Positions 1-8,244 are shown, counted from the first letter of the stretch. The stretch is 64,000 nucleotides of DNA from Phyllobacterium sp. T1293 (GCF_020731415.2 NZ_CP088273.1:1307001-1371000), one strand, 5' to 3'. A program made the numbers and translations. Notes: a model not told the origin generated them from the sequence alone.

Positions 1-530
1 ATACATCAGGCATTTCCATTCCAAGTCTGTCCCATGGCGAAATGGCCATCATTGCCAACTATCGCAAGCCGATCCTTGATCTTGCAGCACGGATGACCCG
101 CACGGATGAAACATTCCGGCGGCTCGTTAACTACACCAATATTCAATACAGCTATTGCCTCTGGGGCATTGTTCCCGGCAGTGTTGCCGACGAAAAGAGC
201 CCTTTCAACGAGTGCTCGCATGCCTATCTGGCCGCAGTGAAGGCGGTGCTGGTCTATATGCGCGACATGCCTGAGCATAGGACCACTGTTGACGCACTGG
301 TTTCCGATATTGATGCCGAACTTGTGCGCAATGGCGGGTCGTTTGTCATGTGCCAGTACAGCGGCGATCCCTATAATACCGCCAATATTATCCATCCGCG
401 TTGGAGTGATATTCCGCGCCATCTGACCAGCCTGCTTTCGTTCCTGAGTTTTGCAGTTACGCTTCTTGCCGGGAGCTTTATCTTCCTGCAATTTACACGC
501 GCGCCTCAACGCCCGCTTACCGCCTCGTAG
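1..530 (+). CDS. Unidentified protein, C-terminal part (truncated at window edge)
   Basis: The reading frame is open from the left edge (first full codon at base 3) to a TAG at 528-530, so the true start probably lies outside the window; the ATG at 42 is only one possible internal start. The visible part of about 175 residues is a mostly soluble region with several Cys, Tyr and Trp residues, followed by one hydrophobic segment close to the C terminus (around LLSFLSFAVTLLAGSFIFL) and a short basic tail. This suggests a membrane-anchored protein with its bulk on one side of the membrane. I do not recognise the family and assign no function. Codon use looks like that of the surrounding genes. 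Confidence 0.6.
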   Translation, partial: TSGISIPSLSHGEMAIIANYRKPILDLAARMTRTDETFRRLVNYTNIQYSYCLWGIVPGSVADEKSPFNECSHAYLAAVKAVLVYMRDMPEHRTTVDALVSDIDAELVRNGGSFVMCQYSGDPYNTANIIHPRWSDIPRHLTSLLSFLSFAVTLLAGSFIFLQFTRAPQRPLTAS

Positions 531-605
531 AACGAATTTATCGGTTGTTTGGCGATAAGTGGGATGTCTTTGAAGCGTCTCATTTCAATCTTGGAAAATC
601 GGACG

Positions 606-1784
606 ATGCGTCAGCTCTTCATCGCATTGCGCAACGGCACCTTGGTGTTTGCTGCTATTCTGCTTGGCGCAACGTCCGCCAGCGTTGCGGATGAAAATCG
701 AACGCGACAAGTCAATGAGCAACTTGATGGCTTGGTGAGAGAACCTCTTTCGCTGAAGGTGACTTTGCAGGATGGCCGGCAGGCAACTCTCGATGCTTTT
801 GTAACACGCCCGAACAAGTCGGGACGGTTTCCCATTGCCTTGATTACACACGGTACCAACGGAGATGCGAGTGATCGCAAACTTAACCCAAATCGCTTCT
901 CTTCTCCCGCCATCGCATTTGCCCGGCATGGCTATGCCGCCGTTGTCGTTCTGCGGCAGGGATACGGCAAATCAACTGGCGATAATGAATATGTAGGCGG
1001 CACCTGCAAGTCCCCAAGGCATGCGAGGGCGGGTAAAGTTGCGCGTGACAATCTCACTGCCGCATTGAAAGCCATTCGGGACCAACCGTGGGCATCACGT
1101 GATCAGACACTTCTTGTTGGAATGTCCTCTGGCGGTTTCGGAGTGCTTGCAACGGGTGCCTTGAATCCGCCGGGTGTGCAGGCTGTCATCAACTTTGACG
1201 GCGGACGCGGCGCTCCGGAGAAAGGGCGGTTTTGCGACCAGAATGGTCTCATCAATGCGGTCAGATCTTACGGACAAACAGCCCATATCCCAACTCTTTG
1301 GATATATTCCACTAATGACAAGTCATTCTCGCCAACTCTTGGCCGGAAAATGTTTGATAGTTACCGGCAAGCAGGTGGTGTGGCGGAGTTTTTTCAAACG
1401 GCTGCCTTCGAGGACGATGGCCACACCATTCTGATATCCGCTCCGGAAAGCTTCTGGTGGCAACGGGTCGCTCTCTTCCTGAAGAACAACAAACTTTCCA
1501 ATGAAGAACTTGTCACTCTATCAAGCGCCAATTTGTCGCCACCGGACAACATGTCCTTGTCGGGATACGATGCATTTAAGGAATATCTGGCGATGCAGTC
1601 CTACGAAAAGGCGTTTGCAACAAACGTCGAGGGTGCCTGGGGTTGGACAACATGGGCACGAACCCAGGAAGAGGCCGCAAAGCGAGCAATTACTCTATGT
1701 CAGAAGGGTCGGAAAAAGAATGAGACTGAATGCACCTTGTATGCTGCGGGCAACCAAATGGCCGCCCATGAAAAATCTCATTGA
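606..1784 (+). CDS. Exported alpha/beta hydrolase (dienelactone hydrolase-like)
   Basis: A 392-residue protein with the ATG at 606. That start gives a clean signal peptide (basic MRQLF start, hydrophobic core, ATSASVA before the likely cut). An earlier in-frame ATG (564) and TTG (549) would place 14-19 polar residues in front, so they are less likely. The hydrolase fold is shown by an oxyanion-type HG at about residues 82-83, a nucleophile elbow G-M-S-S-G with Ser174, an Asp after the strand WIYSTND, and a His in DDGHT. After the catalytic domain, about 40 C-terminal residues are rich in Trp and Cys (GAWGW..., LCQK..., TECTLYAAGN), a small extra domain seen on some secreted hydrolases. The substrate is unknown. 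The two late Cys may form a disulfide in the periplasm. It stands alone, with no operon partner. Confidence 0.75.
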   Translation: MRQLFIALRNGTLVFAAILLGATSASVADENRTRQVNEQLDGLVREPLSLKVTLQDGRQATLDAFVTRPNKSGRFPIALITHGTNGDASDRKLNPNRFSSPAIAFARHGYAAVVVLRQGYGKSTGDNEYVGGTCKSPRHARAGKVARDNLTAALKAIRDQPWASRDQTLLVGMSSGGFGVLATGALNPPGVQAVINFDGGRGAPEKGRFCDQNGLINAVRSYGQTAHIPTLWIYSTNDKSFSPTLGRKMFDSYRQAGGVAEFFQTAAFEDDGHTILISAPESFWWQRVALFLKNNKLSNEELVTLSSANLSPPDNMSLSGYDAFKEYLAMQSYEKAFATNVEGAWGWTTWARTQEEAAKRAITLCQKGRKKNETECTLYAAGNQMAAHEKSH

Positions 1785-1956
1785 TTAATATCTTCCGTTC
1801 AATCTTCACTCCTTTCATAGCTGCGCTACATCAGGTCAGCCGGTGGGCAATAGGTCACATTTCCTATGGTGCGCGCAAAAGCCATATGTCCGGATCGTTT
1901 TGATCGATTGAACGTTACTGCCTTTCGCCACACCTCGTCACAGCCAAGGACACCTC

Positions 1957-2307
1957 ATGCCATCCTTTGATTATATTCGCCCCATTCTCCTGTTGCTTGG
2001 CTCCAATGTTTTCATGACATTTGCCTGGTACGGGCATCTCAAGTTTGAAAACCGGCCACTTTTTCTGGTTATCCTAGTTAGCTGGATGATTGCCTTTGCC
2101 GAGTATTGCCTTGCTGTGCCAGCAAACCGTTATGGCCACGAAATCTATTCCGCTGCGCAGTTGAAGACCATTCAGGAGGTAATTACCCTTCTGGTTTTCG
2201 CCGGTTTCTCGGTGATGTATCTGGGCGAAAAGATCACCATCAATCATCTCGTGGGTTTTGCCATGATCTGCGGCGGTGCATTTTTCGTGTTCAAAGGACC
2301 ACTTTGA
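1957..2307 (+). CDS. DUF486 family small membrane protein (DMT-like)
   Basis: A 116-residue, very hydrophobic protein with about four transmembrane helices: LLLLGSNVFMTFAWYGHL, LFLVILVSWMIAFAEYCLAV, an amphipathic stretch with the signature PANRYGHEIYSAAQLKTIQE, and two more helices at the C terminus (ITLLVFAGFSVMYL, LVGFAMICGGAFFVF). The pattern and length match DUF486, a putative branch of the drug/metabolite transporter superfamily whose substrate is not known. It likely sits in the inner membrane, possibly as a dimer by analogy with small multidrug transporters (inference). It ends 3 bases before the convergent membrane-protein gene at 2311. Confidence 0.85.
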   Translation: MPSFDYIRPILLLLGSNVFMTFAWYGHLKFENRPLFLVILVSWMIAFAEYCLAVPANRYGHEIYSAAQLKTIQEVITLLVFAGFSVMYLGEKITINHLVGFAMICGGAFFVFKGPL

Positions 2308-2310
2308 AAT

Positions 2311-3273
2311 TCAGGCGGCAGCAAAGCGTCCCAATGCCTTGGCCTTCAGGTCGCGAAAGGCTTCCGAAGTCTGGTTCAGTCTCTGCTCCCAGTCGGCGTC
2401 AACCGCTTGACCTTCGATGGTCTTGAAGTAGACCGTCATCAGCGCAGCAATAGCGAATGGCTCGAGCAGCGCCATTTTCAATGACCATGCCAGCACAATG
2501 GCAAAGACAAATACATAGCCGAAACTTGGCCCGGATATCCAGTAAAGCATGGCGGCAGCGGGCGTGAGAGTAGCTACGAAAATACCTGCCGTCATGATCC
2601 AGACGATCAATGCCAGCCAGATCGCGTTCTTCACCATGAGCTTGCTGTTCTGGGCGTAAAGCACCACACCACGCATACCATTTTCGAACGGTGAGGCCGC
2701 AGTCATGCGAATATTGTAACCAAGAATGATTTCATCAACATAGGTAATCGAGATACGGATAAAACTGTTGAGCAGGCCGACCGCCGCCGTCAGCCCCGGT
2801 ACAGGAATGAGCGCAGCGAGCCCGGTTGTCAGGGCGCTGATTGATTGCAGAACCGCTTTGATCAACTGATCGAACACGAAGAACAGATTTGCTTCAATAA
2901 ACCGCTCCGCCACGAGCTTTCTGGCATAGGTCAATTGCCCCTGCCCGCCGGGTATCGGTTTGCCCTCAATCAGATGAACCAGCACGGCAATGTGGCCAGC
3001 CTTGAGGATGTAGAGAAAGTATTCGCGCAAACCATAAACCATTGCGGTCGCGGCTACGAAGCCAATGAATCCGCCGATCCCGGCGCACTTTGCAGGCGCT
3101 TCAGGATCTGACAGGACAAAGATATGGCCAGCACCATAGCCAACCACTGCGCCGCACGCGACAATGGCACAGTAGACTGCGGGTGTGGCTGTATAGATCA
3201 CCATGCGTAATAAGACGAACGGCCAGGTTCGCGCCATGATAATCAGCGTTCGAAAGATACTGAAGTTCCACAT
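2311..3273 (-). CDS. Polytopic inner-membrane protein, function unknown
   Basis: A 320-residue protein with the start chosen at ATG 3273 (MWNFSIFRTL); an upstream start at 3303 would add ten polar residues. It has around six to eight hydrophobic segments, including one with AVYCAIVACGAVVGYGAGHIF, a central pair around ALTTGLAALIPVPGLTAAVG, and a C-terminal pair (IWLALIVWIMTAGIFVATL, YVFVFAIVLAWSLKMALL). The C-terminal 40 residues are polar and probably cytoplasmic. I recognise no catalytic motif; conserved unknown proteins of this kind occur in rhizobia. It is convergent with the DUF486 gene and separated by 226 bases from acdS. Confidence 0.7.
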   Translation of the reverse strand: MWNFSIFRTLIIMARTWPFVLLRMVIYTATPAVYCAIVACGAVVGYGAGHIFVLSDPEAPAKCAGIGGFIGFVAATAMVYGLREYFLYILKAGHIAVLVHLIEGKPIPGGQGQLTYARKLVAERFIEANLFFVFDQLIKAVLQSISALTTGLAALIPVPGLTAAVGLLNSFIRISITYVDEIILGYNIRMTAASPFENGMRGVVLYAQNSKLMVKNAIWLALIVWIMTAGIFVATLTPAAAMLYWISGPSFGYVFVFAIVLAWSLKMALLEPFAIAALMTVYFKTIEGQAVDADWEQRLNQTSEAFRDLKAKALGRFAAA

Positions 3274-3499
3274 TTGGTTTGTCTCACATGCGGGCGTTAA
3301 CATGCGGCACGAATTGCATTATTATCACTAAAAACGCAATATAAGATTTATGTGGGTATCTTACAGATTCCATGAATTCTACTTGACAGCCTGATCAAGA
3401 GAAATGCCTGAAAACTAGTTAGCCGATTTAATTATTGGCGTGAACTGGGAGACGGGTTCCTTTCGCCTCCCAGCCACGCAATGACGTTGCCGCAAATAG

Positions 3500-4513
3500 C
3501 TAACCGTTACGGAATGTATAGGCGTAGCCATTGAGCGCCGGGGCACCGCCGAGATGGGCATAGAGCACCTTTGACCCTTCCGGGAAGAAGCCTTTATTGA
3601 CCAGATCGATCATGCCCTGCATGGATTTTCCCTCATAGACGGGGTCCGTGATCATACCTTCGAGGCGCGCGCAAAGTCTAATGGCCACCTTGGTTTCCTC
3701 CGACGGTACGCCATAGATCGGATAGGCATAGTCCTCGTTCAGGATCACGTCTGCTTCGGTCAGATTCTTACCCAACTCGACCAGTTCTGCCGTGCGTTGT
3801 GCAATCTCCAGCACCTGCGCCCTGGTCTGGGCAGGGGTTGCCGAGGCGTCAATGCCGATAACATTGCGTTCACGCCCATCCTTGGCGAAACCAACCAGCA
3901 TGCCCGCGTGGGTAGAGCCGGTGACGGTGCAGACAATGATATAATCAAACTTGAAACCAAGTTGCGCTTCCTGCGCCCGCACTTCTTCAGCAAAGCCGAC
4001 ATAACCAAGTCCGCCATATTTATGCACCGAAGCGCCAGCCGGGATGGCATAGGGTTTGCCGCCTTTGGCTTTCACATCTTCGATGGCATTTTCCCAGCTT
4101 TCGCGGATACCGATATCGAAACCTTCATCGACCATTTCCACATCGGCGCCCATGATGCGGCTTAAAAGAATATTGCCAACGCGATCATAAACGGCATCTT
4201 CATGCGGAACCCAGCTTTCCTGCACCAGACGGCATTTGAAACCGATCTTCGCTGCTGTTGCAGCCACCATACGGGTATGGTTTGACTGCACGCCGCCAAT
4301 GGAAACAAGTGTATCGGCACCGGAAGCAATCGCGTCCGGCACGATATATTCGAGCTTTCGCAGCTTGTTGCCGCCAAAAGCCAACCCTGAATTGCAATCG
4401 TCTCGCTTGGCGTAAAGCTCCACCTTGCCGCCAAGGTGCTGCGACAGTCGGCTTAGTTTCTCGATAGGCGTCGGTCCGAATGTCAGCGGATAGCGTTCGA
4501 ATTTTTCCAGCAT
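3500..4513 (-). CDS. acdS: 1-aminocyclopropane-1-carboxylate (ACC) deaminase
   Basis: A 337-residue PLP enzyme that splits ACC, the ethylene precursor of plants, to 2-oxobutanoate and ammonia. The length equals that of the known enzymes (337-338). The PLP lysine is Lys50 in FGGNKLRK. The residues that separate true ACC deaminases from D-cysteine desulfhydrases are present: Tyr293-Glu294 in DPVYEGK and Leu321 in AHLGG, equivalent to Tyr294, Glu295 and Leu322 of the Pseudomonas enzyme. The ATG at 4513 gives the family N terminus [20 protein letters not shown]; an upstream start at 4558 would add 15 unlike residues. It is divergent from acdR with a shared 160-base control region. It points to a plant-associated lifestyle: the enzyme lowers host ethylene and gives the cell nitrogen. 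Confidence 0.97.
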   Translation of the reverse strand: MLEKFERYPLTFGPTPIEKLSRLSQHLGGKVELYAKRDDCNSGLAFGGNKLRKLEYIVPDAIASGADTLVSIGGVQSNHTRMVAATAAKIGFKCRLVQESWVPHEDAVYDRVGNILLSRIMGADVEMVDEGFDIGIRESWENAIEDVKAKGGKPYAIPAGASVHKYGGLGYVGFAEEVRAQEAQLGFKFDYIIVCTVTGSTHAGMLVGFAKDGRERNVIGIDASATPAQTRAQVLEIAQRTAELVELGKNLTEADVILNEDYAYPIYGVPSEETKVAIRLCARLEGMITDPVYEGKSMQGMIDLVNKGFFPEGSKVLYAHLGGAPALNGYAYTFRNG

Positions 4514-4598
4514 TGTTTTCCCCTTGATGGAACGTTGTTGCTGGCAAAACGCTACCATCCATCAGGAGAAAGGTGCTCTCATAGTTGAGCTTGCAATT

Positions 4599-4625
4599 TT
4601 CCAAATCAATCTGCAGAATTTGGAA
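4599..4625. promoter_or_regulatory. Candidate AcdR operator between acdS and acdR
   Basis: The space between the divergent genes holds a perfect inverted repeat, TTCCAAAT (4599-4606) and ATTTGGAA (4618-4625), separated by 11 bases. Size, dyad symmetry and AT-rich centre fit an Lrp/AsnC-type site, and the position between acdS and its regulator makes AcdR the natural ligand (inference). Confidence 0.55.
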
Positions 4626-4673
4626 TATTACGATAATCTCTTGTATCTCGGCTGAATAGTGGAAGATTCTTTC

Positions 4674-5138
4674 ATGACTGATGATCTTGATCGCATCGAT
4701 ATGAAGATGTTGCGGCACCTGCAGAAGAATGGGCGGTTGACCAATGCGGAACTGGCAACGCTTGCCGATGTCAGCCCGGCTACCTGCCATAGGCGTACCC
4801 AGCGGCTGTTTGATGAGGGATATATCCGGACAGTGCGGGCAATGGTGCAGCCGCAAAAAGTCGACCGTGGTGCGCTTGTCATGGTCGGCGTGGTGCTGGA
4901 TCGTTCAACGCCTGAGAGTTTCGCCCAGTTCGAACAGGCCGTGACAAAACTGAGTTTCGTGCTCGATTGCAATCTCGTCGCTGGCGATTTCGACTATTTT
5001 CTGAAAATCCGCGTCAAGGACATGGCCGATTTCAACCGCATCCATGGAAGCCAGCTCATCGCCCTGCCCGGCGTTCGCCAGACCCGAACTTTTTTCGTCA
5101 TGAAAGAAGTGATCGATAATGCACCGCTGGATTTCTGA
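4674..5138 (+). CDS. acdR: Lrp/AsnC-family regulator of ACC deaminase
   Basis: A 154-residue Lrp-type regulator. The N-terminal winged helix-turn-helix (about residues 1-60: DRIDMKMLRHLQKNGRLTNA, then the recognition helix around SPATCHRRTQRL) is followed by a RAM ligand-binding domain (about 65-150). The ATG at 4674 has a good ribosome site GGAAG at 4661-4665; the GTG at 4659 would lie before that site. It is divergent from acdS, the arrangement known for AcdR, which activates acdS in response to ACC in Pseudomonas and several rhizobia. It is probably also autoregulated through the palindrome at 4599-4625. Confidence 0.92.
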   Translation: MTDDLDRIDMKMLRHLQKNGRLTNAELATLADVSPATCHRRTQRLFDEGYIRTVRAMVQPQKVDRGALVMVGVVLDRSTPESFAQFEQAVTKLSFVLDCNLVAGDFDYFLKIRVKDMADFNRIHGSQLIALPGVRQTRTFFVMKEVIDNAPLDF

Positions 5139-5284
5139 GGGGGCCGGGGCACTGGCCTCAAAGAAATAGTTTCGACAACGACGACGCAATAATTTGCCAA
5201 ACTACTTCTCGCGTTAAAAAGGGGCGAACGAGTGGACATCTGTCGGACGTCACCGCTTGCAGTTTAGATTCATGCATTTAATTC

Positions 5285-5330
5285 TTGACTTGAATTATCA
5301 TATTTATCAATAATGCGTTCATTTAGAACG
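5285..5330 (+). promoter_or_regulatory. Candidate promoter and operator-like palindrome for the bacteriocin operon
   Basis: In the AT-rich 328-base space between acdR and the bacteriocin gene, TTGACT (5285-5290) and AATAAT (5309-5314) are spaced by 18 bases like a sigma-70 promoter. Just downstream is an inverted repeat CGTTC-ATTTA-GAACG (5316-5330), where a repressor would block initiation. It is not an alphaproteobacterial LexA box (GTTC-N7-GTTC). The rest of the space (5139-5284 and 5331-5452) shows no other clear signal. Confidence 0.35.
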
Positions 5331-5466
5331 TTTTTATCCGAGAAACCCAACTGTCGATCTGATTCAAATTTGATAGTGCCGCTTAATGATTGAGCCAGCT
5401 CTCATAAAGGCTGGAAAGTCAGTTTTTCATTTTGATGCTTTTTATTTTTAATAAGGAGATTTGAGC

Positions 5467-6309
5467 ATGCCTGAAACGATAGTCTTAAGACCAATCATCC
5501 TTAAAGCTTGGGAAGACAGTAATCCCGGCAATTCATTCACAGGTTGGGCGGGAGGCAGATTATATGATTCACATACGGAAATGGAGCGATTGTGGGATGA
5601 GTATCAGGAATATACGCAAAACGCATTCTGGGATTCTCTGAACAGTCTGCCCGGGTTGAAGTGGGTGATGAATACTCTGAATGCGCTGCTTGACACGCCC
5701 GGAGATTTCATCACTTGGCTCAATGGTCTTTCGTTTCTCGACAATGTCCTCAGCAAACAAAACACTCCTTTGGATCTCTTTAACGGAATGAATTCTGAAC
5801 CGGAGAGTGCGAAGACCTATGACAAAAATGACACTACATTATCCGGAGGAATAGCGTCACCATTCAAGGCAATGGCGCATTATCTTCAAGGCCATGGAGA
5901 AGCATTGAGCGTCCCCTTAAATCAGATCGGTCTCAACCTTCGTCCGGATCAGGTGAAAATAAGAGAAATCAATCAGTTAAATCAGTACACTAATGACTCA
6001 AACTTTATCGGAACGAAACACATTGTAGTTGAGAAGTTCAATCACGACACGGCAGAAGATAATGCAATTGCAGCGGCGTACCTAGGGAACATCTCGTTGA
6101 AACTAGAAGGTGACATGACCCGTCATCAAGACGGAACATGGAATTTCCAAGGCGAAGTTCGCGCCTATGATGATCATTATGATTTTAATCCAAGCGATCA
6201 CCGTGGAATGATGCAGGAACTATTCACAAGAACAGTAAATCTCTTGCCGGGCACGAAGTATGACATATCAATGCCAGGCTCCGTGCCCATCTCTTGGGAG
6301 GGGCATTAG
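5467..6309 (+). CDS. Colicin M-like bacteriocin (lipid II-degrading)
   Basis: A 280-residue protein, close to the 271 of colicin M. Colicin M enters the periplasm by TonB and cleaves the lipid II pyrophosphate linkage, stopping peptidoglycan synthesis. The activity domain (about 130-280) resembles colicin M strongly: AHYLxGxGE near 137-146, AYLGNISLKLEG near 204-215, and YDDHYDFNPSDHRG. The last carries Asp236, Tyr238, Asp239, His245 and Arg246, with exactly the spacing of the essential Asp226, Tyr228, Asp229, His235 and Arg236 of colicin M. The N terminus has ETIVL (residues 3-7), which looks like a TonB box. The helical middle (about 35-115) is unlike colicin M and is the likely receptor-binding part. 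No signal peptide or lysis gene is present. The start ATG 5467 has AAGGAG at 5453-5458. Base composition is low (40-47% GC in three 60-base lines I counted, versus 57% in a line of ntrC), consistent with transfer. Confidence 0.93.
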   Translation: MPETIVLRPIILKAWEDSNPGNSFTGWAGGRLYDSHTEMERLWDEYQEYTQNAFWDSLNSLPGLKWVMNTLNALLDTPGDFITWLNGLSFLDNVLSKQNTPLDLFNGMNSEPESAKTYDKNDTTLSGGIASPFKAMAHYLQGHGEALSVPLNQIGLNLRPDQVKIREINQLNQYTNDSNFIGTKHIVVEKFNHDTAEDNAIAAAYLGNISLKLEGDMTRHQDGTWNFQGEVRAYDDHYDFNPSDHRGMMQELFTRTVNLLPGTKYDISMPGSVPISWEGH

Positions 6310-6674
6310 TGCGGAAACTATTGAAATGGGTCCTAGGCGTGATCGGGACCATCATGCTGGTGGTGTTCTTGTTTGCTGTATTTATCGTGTATGGTATCCC
6401 ATTGCTCAGAGACAGAACAACGCAATGCCCGGAGATGCCAACCGCAACAGTTAAGTATGGCATACTTTTTTATGTCTCTAAAATTGCAAAAAATGGCTTA
6501 CACTATGACGACCTCGTGTTGGACGAGGATTTTGGATACAATTCTGGCATTCACGGCTGGGAAGTCACAGTTTACGTTAAACGAGATGGCAAGCGTATAG
6601 GACGATACTTCGCCACAATGGCCTGCGATGAAAGAGTAGAGCTTTCCGTTGATCAGACGTTCAAGGCTGAATGA
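6309..6674 (+). CDS. Candidate Cmi-type immunity protein for the colicin M-like toxin
   Basis: A 121-residue protein starting at a GTG (6309) that shares one base with the stop codon of the bacteriocin gene, so the two are translationally coupled. Residues 1-6 are basic and about 7-30 form one hydrophobic helix; the rest would be a periplasmic domain. It has exactly two cysteines, Cys40 just after the helix and Cys106 near the end. This is the plan of Cmi, the 117-residue colicin M immunity protein, which is anchored by an N-terminal helix and has one disulfide joining a Cys after the anchor to one near the C terminus. Direct sequence likeness to Cmi is weak by eye, so the role rests on position and architecture. 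A periplasmic site is where a colicin M-type toxin would need to be neutralised. Confidence 0.75.
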   Translation: MRKLLKWVLGVIGTIMLVVFLFAVFIVYGIPLLRDRTTQCPEMPTATVKYGILFYVSKIAKNGLHYDDLVLDEDFGYNSGIHGWEVTVYVKRDGKRIGRYFATMACDERVELSVDQTFKAE

Positions 6675-6680
6675 AACTAA

Positions 6681-6713
6681 AACGGCATCGCGTATATGAA
6701 CGATGCCGTTTTT
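6681..6713 (+). terminator. Intrinsic terminator of the bacteriocin-immunity operon
   Basis: A perfect 10-base-pair stem AACGGCATCG / CGATGCCGTT with a 10-base loop is followed by a T run, 6 bases after the immunity gene stop. It is also A-rich on its left side, so it may act on transcripts of both strands; ntrC is convergent. Confidence 0.85.
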
Positions 6714-6777
6714 ACAAATAACAACCTCTGAGAAGGTCAACCTTTAAACCTGCCACCCAATCATCAGACTAATGAAA

Positions 6778-8244
6778 TCACCGCCCCAGATCGCTCTTGG
6801 TGTTCTTGTAGATGTTCACGCCAAGCTCGCGGATTTTCTTGCGCAGCGTGTTGCGGTTGAGGCCGAGCAGTTCAGCCGCCTTGATCTGGTTGCCATGGGT
6901 GGCTGTCAGGCATGAGAGGATGAGCGGATATTCCACCTCCTCCAGCACGCGCTGATAAAGCCCGACCGGTGGCAGATCATCGCCGTAGGAAAGGAAGTAG
7001 CGCTGCATGTTCAGCTCCACCGCTTGCGCAATGGTGATGTCCTCATTGGATATGGAGTTGGAGGACGGCTCGGTCGGGCGAAGATCGGCTTTGAGTTCCG
7101 CTTCGATCACATCCGCATTGATTTCTTCCTGCGGATAAAGCGCTGCCAGACGGCGCACAAGATTTTCCAGTTCGCGCACATTGCCCGCCCAAGGATAGCG
7201 GCGCATCAGGTCGAGACCATCGGCAGTGATACGTTTTTCCGGCAGGCCGTCTTTTGCCGCCATCTTGAAGAAATGCCGGACCAGATCAGGGATATCCTCG
7301 CCGCGTTCGCGCAGCGGTGGCAGGCGCAGCGGTACAACGTTCAGGCGATAATAGAGATCTTCGCGGAACATGCCCTGATTGATCAGCGTGCGCAGATCCT
7401 TGTTGGTTGCCGCCACGATACGCACATCTGTTTTGATCGGCGTGCGCCCGCCTACGGTCATATATTCGCCCTGTTGCAGCACCCGCAACAGCCGCGTCTG
7501 CGCTTCCATCGGCATATCGCCGATTTCATCGAGGAACAGCGTGCCGCCATCGGCCTGTTCAAACCGGCCGCTGGAGCGGTTCTGCGCGCCGGTGAAAGCG
7601 CCGCGCTCATGGCCAAACAGTTCGGATTCGATCAGGTCGCGCGGAATGGCGGCCATGTTAATGGCAACGAACGGACCTTTGCGGCGGCGGCCATATTCAT
7701 GCAGCGCCCGCGCCACCAGTTCCTTGCCCGTGCCGGATTCGCCCGAGATCATCACGGTCAGGTCAGTCTGCATCATGCGGGCGAGAACGCGGTAAATATC
7801 CTGCATGGCGGGTGAACGGCCAACCAGAGGCATTGTATCCGGCTGTTCTTCGTTAGCCCATTTTTCCGGCTTCTTTTTTGGCTCCGCCAAAGCGCGGCCA
7901 ACAATGCTGACAAGTTCGGTCAGATCGAAGGGCTTTGGCAGATATTCATAGGCACCCGCTTCCGAGGCGCGGATTGCGGTCATGAAGGTGTTCTGCGCAC
8001 TCATGACGATAACGGGCAGATCAGGCCGCGATTTTTTGATGCGTGGCAGCAGATCAAAAGCGTTTTCATCCGGCATCACCACGTCGGTGATAACCAGATC
8101 GCCATCCCCAGCGGAAATCCAGCGCCACAGGGTGGCGGCATTGGATGTGATGCGCACATCATAGCCAGCACGTGAAAGTGCCTGATTGAGGACTGTTCTG
8201 ATTGCTGCGTCGTCATCCGCGACGAGAATGCTTCCCAAGCTCAT
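6778..8244 (-). CDS. ntrC: Nitrogen regulation response regulator NtrC
   Basis: A 488-residue sigma-54 activator. The receiver domain (1-120) has the acidic pair near residues 10-12 and the phospho-acceptor Asp54 in VITDVVMP. The AAA+ domain (about 145-375) has Walker A GESGTGKE and the sigma-54-contacting loop GAFTGA. The C-terminal Fis-type helix-turn-helix is [20 protein letters not shown]. It turns on nitrogen-scavenging genes when phosphorylated by NtrB. It starts 2 bases after ntrB, as the last gene of dusB-ntrB-ntrC. In related genomes ntrY-ntrX usually follow; here the acdS/bacteriocin region takes that place. Confidence 0.98.
   Translation of the reverse strand: MSLGSILVADDDAAIRTVLNQALSRAGYDVRITSNAATLWRWISAGDGDLVITDVVMPDENAFDLLPRIKKSRPDLPVIVMSAQNTFMTAIRASEAGAYEYLPKPFDLTELVSIVGRALAEPKKKPEKWANEEQPDTMPLVGRSPAMQDIYRVLARMMQTDLTVMISGESGTGKELVARALHEYGRRRKGPFVAINMAAIPRDLIESELFGHERGAFTGAQNRSSGRFEQADGGTLFLDEIGDMPMEAQTRLLRVLQQGEYMTVGGRTPIKTDVRIVAATNKDLRTLINQGMFREDLYYRLNVVPLRLPPLRERGEDIPDLVRHFFKMAAKDGLPEKRITADGLDLMRRYPWAGNVRELENLVRRLAALYPQEEINADVIEAELKADLRPTEPSSNSISNEDITIAQAVELNMQRYFLSYGDDLPPVGLYQRVLEEVEYPLILSCLTATHGNQIKAAELLGLNRNTLRKKIRELGVNIYKNTKSDLGR

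Noticed and set aside
3445..3473. Hairpin CTGGGAG/CTCCCAG downstream of acdS as terminator
   Set aside because: No T run follows on the acdS strand; stem is short. It may be incidental.
3500..4513. D-cysteine desulfhydrase instead of ACC deaminase
   Set aside because: Glu294 and Leu321 are the ACC deaminase residues; desulfhydrases have other residues at both places.
5139..5466. SOS control of the bacteriocin
   Set aside because: I searched for GTTC-N7-GTTC on both strands and found none; the GTTC/GAAC pair here has a 5-base spacer and inverted order.
6294..6674. Earlier TTG start for the immunity protein
   Set aside because: It would overlap the toxin gene by 16 bases and add a non-conserved MGGAL stretch; the GTG at the stop codon fits coupling better.
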